Under the pieces are notes generated by a model. The model did not search any database and was not told the DNA's origin. It saw nothing but the letters and a program-made list of their open reading frames with translations. Position numbers and translations under genes: made by a program. From the NCBI GenBank assembly GCA_002682825.1, contig NOKP01000029.1:1-64000 (forward strand): a DNA stretch of 64,000 nt. The letters run 5' to 3'. Positions 36,050 through 47,226 of the stretch are shown one piece after another; the stretch's first letter is position 1, and each line of letters opens with the position of its first letter. The DNA is from Neonectria sp. B-13 (lineage: Eukaryota; Ascomycota; Sordariomycetes; Hypocreales; Nectriaceae).

Positions 36050-36618
36050 AATGACATGGGAGCCACTAGGCTTGTGAATACTAGCTGGAGTTTTAGGAAT
36101 AATGTATTTTGAAATCGAAGCATACAAACTTGAAATACTTGGTATTGACTCACTACTAATAGCATGACCCAGCAAGACCATTAAAAAGAAAAAACCATCG
36201 ACAGAGCCTTCACCGCCTGCCTAAACGAGTGGCACACATTTACCCCTCCCCCGCAACACCAGCATCTACCCCACCATCGATTTTCGTGCAGAGAGCTTGT
36301 TGAGCATGAAATTAAGTCGGCTGTTCTATCATTGCCCAAGACAACAATACCAATTGGATAACACAGCACTATTGGTAAGTCAATCAAAGTCGCCGCCATC
36401 ACACCACCATCTCTGTGGCCATCTTTGCATCTCGCGGGGACTACTGCTTTTGTGACCACGTGCTGCCACTCAAGCCGAGAACGCCCGAAGATGGCTGAAA
36501 TTTCTCCATCCCTCCGGATGTCAATCTTAACATCACCCAACACAGCGGTGCATTGGGGTTTTTAGTTCTTTTCATTAACACATCACCCAGTCACTCATCA
36601 CCAAAAACGACAGCAAAC
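36050..36618. other. Intergenic region, ADE13 promoter side
   Basis: No supported gene; the open frames here are short and unconserved in appearance. A perfect TGACTCA (36146-36152) is the consensus for Gcn4/CPC1-type bZIP factors and contains TGACTC, the Bas1 core, about 470 bp before the ADE13 start. A CT-rich stretch with CATCACCC repeats (36580-36600) lies just before the ATG. Function is inferred only. Confidence 0.4.
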
Positions 36619-39600
36619 ATGGCCAACTACGACTCGTATCAAACCCCTCTGGGATCTCGCTATGCATCCAAGGAGATGCTCACCCTCTTTTCGGCCAGAA
36701 CGAGGGCTTCCACTTGGCGGCAAGTAGACTCTCTCCGGTCTCACCTGACCACACCTCAATCATTCTAACCGTGTCCCAGTCAACTTTGGCTGTGGCTGGC
36801 CGAAGCTGAGCAAGAGCTTGGCATTAAGCAGGTCACGGACGAGGCCCTCGAGCAGATGAGGGCCAACCTGACCATGACTGATGAAGACTTCGAGGTTGCT
36901 CGCGTAGAGGAGGCCCGCCGCCGTCACGACGTCATGGCACACGTTCACGTTAGTACCTACTGTTGCCCTAGCGTCTACCCCAAATCTAACAGAATTATAG
37001 ACCTTCGGACAAGTGGCCCCGTACGTAACTTCGTCACCCTTCCATTTCATTCTTGTCCGTTTCGCTTCCCCTCGAAAGAGACTGTGGAGTCCACATTTGC
37101 TTCACGGGCAGGACGTGCTTACATTAACTCAACATATCTAAGAGAGTATGAACTAACTGCCAACTCTAAGTGCCGCTGCCGGTGTGATTCACTACGGTGC
37201 TACTAGGTTCGTACATGCATTCGAAATTATATCAAGACATAAGCTAACACATCTAAGCTGCTTCGTTACGGACAACGCCGATCTCATCTTCGTACGTTGA
37301 CCCTTGATTCAAGAGCCAACCTTCGGGTTGCATGAGCTTCTGCCATTCTCCTGGGATATCTCAACAAGGCAAGACTGACTTTCGAAAAGATTCGTGACGG
37401 CCTGGATCTCTTGCTTCCGAAGCTCGCAAAGGTCATCCAGAACCTCAGCGCCTTTGCCCTGAAGTACAAGGACCTTCCGACCCTAGGGTATACCACCTCT
37501 TCAACTTTCGACTAGATCTGAAGTCTGACCATCACAATCGTTTAGATTTACGCATTTCCAGGCTGCTCAACCGATCACGTAAGCCCCTAAATCTACCTTC
37601 ACCTTGCCCGCGGGTACAAGAGCTTTGAGTTGCGCACAAACATCTTCAATGGCTTTTATTATATGCTCTTACTGACCTGTGATGGCTTGAAGCGTCGGGA
37701 AGCGTGCCGCTCAATGGATTCAGGAACTTGTGAGTACTAGCTCAGCCGTTGTGAGGTTGGTTGAGTGCTGACCTGAAAGATCATGGATTTGGAAGACCTT
37801 GAGCATGCTCGAGAGCAACTCCGGTTCCGTGGTGCTGGTATGTGACTCGAGGCGCTATCCTTTGGCGACCCCTCCCCTCCCGTCTATTCAAACATACTGT
37901 TTACTAACTCGGCATGTCAAAGTGGGCACTACTGGCACGCAGGCGTAAGCTACTTCCAACATGGCAGGAGCTCTTCATACTCCACTGCGCTCCCAAGATA
38001 TGTCAGATGTTGCTTTGATGCTAATTGGGTTCTTAGATCGTTCATGGAAATCTTCGACTCCGATGGTGACAAGATTGATGAGCTCAACAAGAAGCTGTGC
38101 GAGAAAGCTGGGTTCCCGGGCATCTACCCTGTCTCCACCCAAACCGTATGTCACTGACAGCAGTCTTGTGCCTTCATTGTTGAAGAGGACTAACCGAGTT
38201 TCGTGCAGTACACCCGAAAGGTGGACCTGTAAGTTGCCTAAACGATAAACCCGACTCCCCCTCTGCCCAGCATTACTACGAAAGCCTCTAGGCGACTTTT
38301 CGAATCATCACCCCGAGCACTCCGAATTTGAGAGATGTGTTTCTTTTTTGCAAGTACTGACTAAAGACCATAGCCGCGTCGCCAATGTCCTTTCTGCCTT
38401 GGGCGCCACTGCGCAGTATGTATACCCAACCTCTTCTGACAATTTCGGGCACGACAATCACATCTTCCAATATCCTTGCCCACTAGAGAAACCCACAACA
38501 GTGATTGCTGACTGCCGTGTGGATAGACGTATCGCGATTGATATTCGACACTTGGCGCATATGAAAGGTACTTACCCCCGCTATTCTATCTCCTTGGTTC
38601 TCGACGCTTGAGTATTGTCCCAGGAGATATCGTAGCTTCCCACAACCGTTTATGAATGATTAGTACTGACAAGATGTTCTAGAAATTGAGGAGCCGATGG
38701 AAAAGGATCAGGTCAGTCGCGAGATGTCCTCGTACCTAGGTCGACTGACTTCGGTTGTTGAGCCCTCGCAACCAGCCGGCCAGCCAATCTCGTCGACCAC
38801 AGAAGGCCCTTTCTATACTACACTTGCTAATCATGCCATTAGATCGGATCTTCAGCAATGGCCTTCAAGCGCAACCCTATGCGCAGCGAGAGAATCACGT
38901 CCCTTGGACGCGAGTTGATGAACAAGAACGCAAACTTTGCGCAGACCTTCGCTGGACAATGGTTCGAGCGCAGCTTGGACGACAGCGCGATTAGTATGAA
39001 TCCAGCCCTGCGTCTACTGGAAACCTCGCTAATCTTCCTGCGTGAAAAAGGACGAGTGGATTTGCCAGAGTCATTTTTGCTCGCGGACGCCTTGTGTACG
39101 TGTATACTAGCATGCACAGATTCAAAACGTTGCTGACTCGCGAAATCCGTACAGGTGCCTCCCTCGACAACGTTACCAATGGCCTTGTGGTCTACCCTCA
39201 GAGTTCGTCATTCCCTTGTATTAATGAGAAGGAATATCTCATAGCGAGGTCTTCTAAGAAAGTGACTCCCCTGCTGACCACACCTGCTCTAGTGATCCGC
39301 GCCCACCTGGATGCTGAGCTGCCGTTCATGGCTACAGAGAACATCATCATGCGATTGGTTAGCAAGGGTGGAAACCGACAAGAGGCACACGAGCAGATCC
39401 GCGTCCTCTCTCGCCAAGCCGGCCTGGTCGTCAAGAACGAAGGCAAGCCGAACGATCTGATTGAGAGAATCCGCAACACGGAGTACTTCTCTCCAATCCA
39501 CGCCGATCTCGACGCTGTGCTGGACCCGTCGCTGTACACTGGCCGCTCGGCTGTCATCACGGAGCGTATGTGCGCTGAAGCCGAGAAGAAGCTGGTTCGA

Positions 39601-39648
39601 TACAGCGACTATCTTGGGAAGGCGGAGACGGTCCAGCTGTCTCTCTAA
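36619..39648 (+). CDS. ADE13: Adenylosuccinate lyase
   Basis: Cleaves SAICAR to AICAR and adenylosuccinate to AMP in purine synthesis; cytosolic homotetramer of the fumarase/aspartase superfamily. I resolve 19 exons: 36619-36719, 36780-36948, 37001-37020, 37171-37206, 37258-37291, 37390-37487, 37546-37578, 37693-37729, 37780-37837, 37923-37944, 38037-38145, 38209-38228, 38374-38415, 38527-38567, 38683-38711, 38843-38993, 39051-39095, 39155-39202, 39293-39648. They total 1449 nt, 482 residues, the usual length. Seen: [15 protein letters not shown], the family signature [15 protein letters not shown] (from residue 285) and FMATENIIM. Intron 1 is GC-AG. Intron 16 is 57 bp with no in-frame stop. 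Joint 18 (giving QMIR) is the least certain. Confidence 0.95.
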
Positions 39649-41520
<1,872 letters not shown>

Positions 41521-42087
41521 TTAAAAGATAGCAGCATTTGCATGTAATGGGGAGTAGACGAGAGAGGCCAAGCAACGTCATCCGCCTTGTTCCAGCTATA
41601 AATACAATCACACGAACTTTGTCATGTCTAAAGAGCGTCTGAAATAAACCATCAAAACCCGACGTGTAGTATCCAATTAAGCAGCTAAACAATGTCTGAA
41701 GAATGGTATCTGCTGCAATAGACCGAACGGCCGGGTGCTGTTCTTGGTCGTGTCGGGAACGGCGGAAGTGGGAATACTTCCCGACGTCTTCCGCTAGTTG
41801 GGCGGATAACGCACCGCATGGACTAGCCGCAATGTCAGAGGTTTAGGACAGTAGCAAACTTGTGGATAATTGATGAACCAAGCAAATTACGCAATGCCCC
41901 ATGTATGCCATATGCTTTCATCAACGATTCTCGATTGGACACGGTATCAAACGGACTTCCTTCCACCCCGGTATCGTCCGAAATTACTCTATTTATTGTA
42001 AAGGCCACGACTCGACATATGTCGATAGCAAGGTGTGATACCTTTTCTATCCTGTTCCATCATTTCACTGGAACAAGAAATATCGCC
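41521..42087. other. Intergenic region with dyad element
   Basis: No gene supported. The frame upstream of the N-acetyltransferase ATG stays open to about 41860, but nothing there resembles the family, so I treat it as 5' UTR/promoter. The dyad at 41762-41794 is the only strong feature. Confidence 0.4.
41762..41794. promoter_or_regulatory. 33-bp interrupted palindrome
   Basis: The outer arms GCGGAAG and CTTCCGC and the inner arms GGGAA and TTCCC form a nested dyad around a TAC centre. It lies about 240 bp after the amidohydrolase stop and about 290 bp before the N-acetyltransferase start. It could be a regulator-binding site or an RNA hairpin; the sequence alone does not decide. Confidence 0.4.
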
Positions 42088-43040
42088 ATGTTTAATCAGC
42101 AGCAGATTGATCAATACCTCAATCACATAGGGCTTCCTAGAGATGAGCACCCCAAAGATCCCCTCCAATTGCTGGCTGAGTTACAGCAGCGGCAACTAGA
42201 GAGAGTACCATTCGAGAACCTTTCACTCCATTACTCAACGCAAAAGCTTTTGTCATTAGACCTTAACGATCTGTTCCAGAAAATCGTGGTTCATGGTCGT
42301 GGTGGATATTGCTTAGAAAACAACAACTTATTTGGAGCTGTTCTCCGATGCCTAGGGTTTGACTCGATGTACGCGGCTGGCAGGGTCAAACAACCCACAG
42401 CGGGCAAGGCAGGTTGGATAGGGTGGTATGTTTTCTGAATGCACAGCGCTGTGATCAGTGGTATTGACTAAAGTGACGTTGTAGGAGCCACCTCGTAAAT
42501 CTTGTCAAAATTGACAATATCCGATACTTGGTGGATGTCGGCCATGGAACTGCGTGCCCAACACGGCCGATTCCACTGGGTGGTATTGCGGCTGGAATTG
42601 CATCGCAACAGTTTAAAGTCGAGTTCACACAACTACCCCAGCATTCGGATCCGAACCAGCGTCTTTGGGTCTACTCGTATCGAAATTGCCAGGATTCACC
42701 CTGGGTAGAGGCTTACTGCTTCACCGAAACGGAGTACTTCTCCTCTGATTTTGACTCGATGAACCTTTATCCTATGACAAGTCCAAAGAGCTTTTTCACC
42801 CAGAACGTGCTCGCTCAAAGGTTCCTCATGGATGAAGAAAGGCAACAGTTGACTGGGTTCGTTGCTCTGTACGGGAAACGAATCAAGAAGAGTATCCGGG
42901 GCAACGAGCAAGTGGTGCAGACATTTCGGAATGAGGAGGAGAGAATCGCCGCAATCGGTCGCTGGTTTCGGATCCGACTTGGAACGGACGAAAAGGAAGC
43001 CATCAAGGGACATGTTAGTGAGTTGAAGATGGAGAAGTAA
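42088..43040 (+). CDS. Arylamine N-acetyltransferase (NAT)
   Basis: Acyl-CoA-dependent transferase acting on arylamines and related xenobiotics; some fungal NATs use malonyl-CoA to detoxify plant benzoxazinone breakdown products. Exons are 42088-42425 and 42485-43040, 297 residues, the usual size. The catalytic triad is complete: Cys75 in RGGYCLEN, His115 in WSHLVNL (codon for Trp split by the intron) and Asp130 in YLVDVGHG. VPFENLS is the conserved N-terminal motif. The ATG at 42088 was chosen because the family starts 8-12 residues before the YLxxIG motif; the frame is open further upstream. Stops are only about 100 bp from the convergent permease gene. Confidence 0.93.
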
Positions 43041-43137
43041 GAGCATTATAAATATATATATATGTTAATGTGCGACTATTTCTAATAACTGGATGACAAA
43101 CTGACAAACAGTATTGTCGATGAAGCCGAACATCCCT

Positions 43138-44946
43138 TCAAATGTATCTGAGCTTTGTGACTGTAGTTCCGTCTCCCAAGACGCGAGTTTCCTCTTCTAA
43201 TCTAACTCCTCGCCAGCGAGGAATGGCTATCGTCCACACATACCAGTATATAATCCCGATGAAGAAACTGTAGCGACTTAGTCAGCGAAAGAACAGGGGA
43301 TTGTCTGGCATACGAATAGGACGTACATAGTGACCCCTACAAGAGCGTAGGTGGCATAGAACAAGCCATTTTCGGAACCTTCGGGAGGACGGAAGAAGGG
43401 AGCAGCTAGCAGAGCGACTGCCAGCACGATCTTGACCAGAACTGCGGGTATCCAGGCCTTGAATGGTCGACTAAGGTCGGGTCGTTGGAACCGTAGCTTG
43501 AGAAGGCCCACGGCTACGGCGAGGCTCACGAGCTCGCCAGCATATCCCTCAACTTCAAGGATGAACGAGTAGACTGTGCTGGACGGCGGCAGAGCAATGA
43601 CAAGAAAGGACGGTATATAGTGGACAAGAAAGCCACCCAGAGGAGAGTCGAAAGGTCTCGACGAGGAGAGATGGCCGGAGAAAGGAAGGAAGCCCTGCCT
43701 GGCAATCTCTTGCTTGACGCGTGCCTATATTGACTCAGTTAGCTCCCCAAGATTCATCGATGAATAATACCTAGTTAGAAACGGGACTCACCATAGCAAA
43801 CGTCACAACCATGACGTTTCCGGCCGCAGAAAGCGCCACAGCCAGGGGTAAAATCGTCCGCCCAAGGTTCTCGCCAAACAAACGCTCAAAGAATAGAGCC
43901 GCAATGAGCTCGCCGCTGTCCCTGATCTCGTCCACGGGGACAACGAGAAAGTAGGCCACGTTGATGAGAAAGTACAGGCTACATGCAGTAGCCAACGCCG
44001 TCATGGCCACAGATCTCAGCGTCCTCACCGGGTCCTTGACCTCGTTCAAGACATTGCTGACGTTGTCGAGTCCTGCGTATGAGTAGAACACCTTGAACAG
44101 CGATGTCGATATAATGCCCCAGTTCCAGCTGCTGTCCTTCCAGATGTTGTCCCAGGAGAGTTGCTTCCTTGTCTCGGCCGTGGCGTCGGTGGCGGGACGG
44201 AAGAGGACGACGTAGATGCCGGAGAGGATCATGAACAGGATGACGCCGATCTTGATCCAGCCGAGGATGTTCTGCAGTCTGATTCCGGTCTTGGGAAAGA
44301 CGCCATGGATCACTGTGATGGCAGTGAGAAGTCCGATAGCCAGGCCCTTAGAGAGGAAGTCTCCCGCGTCGTGGAATCCCAGGGCAAACAGCACGTAGCG
44401 ACTGAAGACGACGCAGTTGCTCGCGGTGAAGCCCAGCATCACGGCGTAGATGGCGTACAGCGTCGACGCAAGGAACCGCGGGTATCGATAAGTAAACTCG
44501 AGATAGACCTTGGTCCCTCCAGAGCGCGGTAGCATGCATCCGTACTCAAGGGCCACGGCGAGGCCGCACGCAGCTATCACAGCGCCGACAACCCACAGGG
44601 AGAGCGAAAGGCCAACGCTCCCCACAGACTGGGCGATGGCGCCCGGCGTAGCAAAGATGCCGCTGCCGACGACACGCGATATCGCCAAGATGTACGCGCT
44701 CTGCCACGTGAGGGTTCGTCCGAGAGGCGACGTCTCGGGAAGGACGTCGTCTTCGACTGCGCGCGACGGTTTCGTGTCGCCGGCGCCAATCTCGCCTTCG
44801 TCGATGGAGCTCGCCGAGGACGTCCGGATGGTATCTCCGTCTTTCGAAGAGCCGGAGCCGGAGCCGGAGCCGGAGCCATAGCGTGTCTGATCTGACGTCT
44901 GAAGCAACGGGCGGAGCTCCGGCTTTGGAGCGGCCTGGCCAGCCAT
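43138..44946 (-). CDS. Amino-acid permease, Mup1-like (methionine) type
   Basis: Plasma-membrane APC-superfamily transporter of the LAT/Mup1 branch, which in yeast carries methionine and cysteine. Exons are 44946-43792, 43724-43327 and 43267-43138, 560 residues. A Gly/Ser-rich, Lys- and Asp/Glu-containing cytosolic N-terminus of about 75 residues precedes roughly 12 membrane segments. Seen: VVGSGIFATPG (TM1 substrate loop), GGTKVYLEFTYRYPRF and FKVFYSYAGLDNVSNVLNEV, all typical of this branch. The second donor was placed at GTACGT because only that phase gives VTIFFIGIIYWY and a clean C-terminus. Substrate is inferred from family resemblance. The SG(SGSG)SS run is a simple repeat in the tail. 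Confidence 0.9.
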
Positions 44947-46026
44947 CTATTCTATTATCGAGTGTCGTTGACGTTACGACGATATGGCACAGAGGTATCT
45001 GATGCTGGACATGAACAGCATAAAATCGAGGCTGGCATTTTTATACGGCTTGCTCTTGACATTGCTTACTGCATCCTGCCTCGAACGTGAGACATCCGAG
45101 AGTTCCATGGCTCAGGATGGGTCAGGTTGCGTCTTCGTCAGGCGTGGTGCGGATTGCGCAATTGAAGGCGAAAGGGAAGGGGTGGTCGATCCTTGAAACA
45201 GCCCCCAACGGTCAGTCTTGTGTTCGTTATTTCTGCTTGCGTCATCTGCCAGTTGGCTGCAAGATCCATCACACCTTGGTCATTTCTAAACAAAGATGCA
45301 GACGTGATGTTGTTCAGCGATGTTGACATGCCTCCACGACTCCTTGAGGACGCTGACAAATTCGAGACGTCCAGATATTCCAAACTAAGGTAGGCAACGT
45401 TATCAAGTTTCTTTCCGCTGCTAGCGTAGCTGTTGAAGGCTGCTTTGAAAGGCTGTGACCTGCTGATGTTGCTTTCTCCGCCCTACATAGTCTGGCCTAA
45501 AGTGAGTGCCTCCTCAGCCGTCGAGTCTGTCATGTAGACTTATGCTGTAGGCGTTCCACGTCTGCTCAATGATCCTCCCAGATCCCCAAACACTACAGCC
45601 ACCTATGTAGTAGGCATGGCTCTTAAGGGATACGCCATCCCCAAACCTCGACAAGGAGCAAACATGCATGCGTACAACCTTGGGCATCTTCACGTCCTTG
45701 CTTTCCACCCAGGTGATTTGCCTCTTAGGCAGTTCTGATATTCTTCGAGAATCATCCTTGGGAGCGTCAAACTCAAGGGTTGTGACTGTGGCAGGCATCT
45801 GTCGGTGGTAGGGAGAACCTAGCGGAACGTCATCCCACGGGAGCCACGGGGATGCAGATGGCGAGGAATCATCTCTCCCTCCCCGTCGAATGCAGGTCAT
45901 CTGGAAATGAGGAATTCGACACTTTGGGTCCAGATCCGTCGCAACCTCTGCCGCTCTGTCTCGCCTCGTCACCCGATCCCCATAGAGGCTCCGGCGTTCG
46001 TTGATGCTCGTAACCATTCCTCACAT
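44947..46026. other. Intergenic region
   Basis: About 1.1 kb between the permease start and the 3' end of the next minus-strand gene. A 167-codon open frame at 45514-46017 was examined. It shows no recognisable domain, begins 10 bp after the preceding gene's stop, and is not annotated. No RNA gene or repeat seen. Confidence 0.4.
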
Positions 46027-46669
46027 TTATTCATCATCTTGCCGCATGTCTCTAGGTAAAACCTTCGCTGCATGTCCCAGAGCCACTGTCCATCACCAAG
46101 CTGTTAGTCGCCAACTCCAAACCTGGGGCCAAAAGGAACTCACGTCGATCGAAGAGGTAGTAGCTCGTCACAAGCAAGATCGGCAACGCAATAATAGACG
46201 ACACCCACTTCCGCGCCGCGCTGTTATACCGCTTGTTGTAATCCTTCTGCGCCAGCTCCTTCTTTTGCGCCTCGAGGGCCGCCTCCTCGCGATGGCCGGC
46301 GCGTCGCAATCGTGCAGTCCGGAGCGCTGCCTCTCGCAGCTCGGCTGCACGTATCGCGTCCTGGGATGGGCCAGGAGCAGCGGGACGGGCGGGAGTGGGG
46401 GTCTGACCGGAGACCTTGGGCCCAGAAGGAGTTATACGGATCGTTGAACCCGGTGGTGAAGGCCGAGCAGTTCGTGATGGCTTGCTCGGGACGTCTCGGC
46501 TGCGCGAGGCCGCGTTGGTGCGATTGAGAGCCGCGGAAGGTTTTGCGGGAGCGGCCGCGCGTCTTGAAGCTGTGGTCGAGAATGCACGCACGTTGGACCG
46601 TCGGATTGGGATTGGTACTTGATGGATGCGCTCAAGCAGCATTCGCCGCATCTGTGGGAGTGACGCCAT
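46027..46669 (-). CDS. Small probable mitochondrial inner-membrane protein, function unknown
   Basis: Two exons, 46669-46144 and 46085-46027 (194 residues). The first ATG gives MASLPQMRRMLLERIHQVPI then IRRSNVRAFSTTASRR, an Arg/Ser-rich, acid-free N-terminus with the RAF-STT pattern common to fungal mitochondrial presequences. A Pro/Ala/Arg-rich linker and a charged helix (EEAALEAQKKELAQKDYNKR) lead to one hydrophobic segment, WVSSIIALPILLVTSYYLF. The last exon is uncertain: an earlier AG would stop the protein after two residues, and no splicing leaves a longer open frame to 46052. The chosen 58-bp intron is of normal size. No family name is assigned. Confidence 0.65.
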
Positions 46670-47226
46670 TTCGACACTCGCTGGCACGCCAGTGGATGCA
46701 ATTGGTGAGAACAGGGGATTGTTTCGGCTTGATCGAGGGGTTTGCACGAGGGGTTTACATACACAATTCGGGGTAGTGTAGTATGTGGCTTCCTGTGGCA
46801 GTTGAGAGAGTAGATTAATGGATGTTCGTCAACTTTTCTGATGCTGCTTGAACCGAGGCTGTGCTATCGATAAGGCACCAGCAACTTACGGACTCCAGGG
46901 ATGGACTGTCCTAATGACCCACCACTGCGACAATACCTCAGTAGAACAACATACGAAACAACTGCCCGACTTGAAAAATGATATTATTTTGCTGTTTATT
47001 CGAAGCGATTTAGAGCTATGGCTCACTGGCGGGGCAGTGAGTAGCAACCACAAGTCAAATCGACCTTGGATTCATTTTGGTCAGGAACTACGACGGCCGC
47101 TGCTCCCAAGAGCCGAACGGCTCGTCTGTTTACACAGTTTCTATTATACAAACCCCCATAACGCCATTGTGCAGCCTCCCATCTTCCCCCATCGACGCCA
47201 CTACTATCCGCTCCCTCCATCAGCGA
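46670..47226. other. Intergenic region between membrane protein and SPT5
   Basis: No independent gene supported. A plus-strand open frame of 199 codons (46848-47447) overlaps the SPT5 C-terminal repeat and is its antisense shadow. The interval should hold the SPT5 3' UTR and the promoter of the downstream minus-strand gene. Confidence 0.45.

Noticed and set aside
45514..46017. 167-codon minus-strand ORF as a gene
   Set aside because: It starts 10 bp after the previous gene's stop, has no domain or low-complexity hallmark of real proteins here, and lies in likely 3' UTR.
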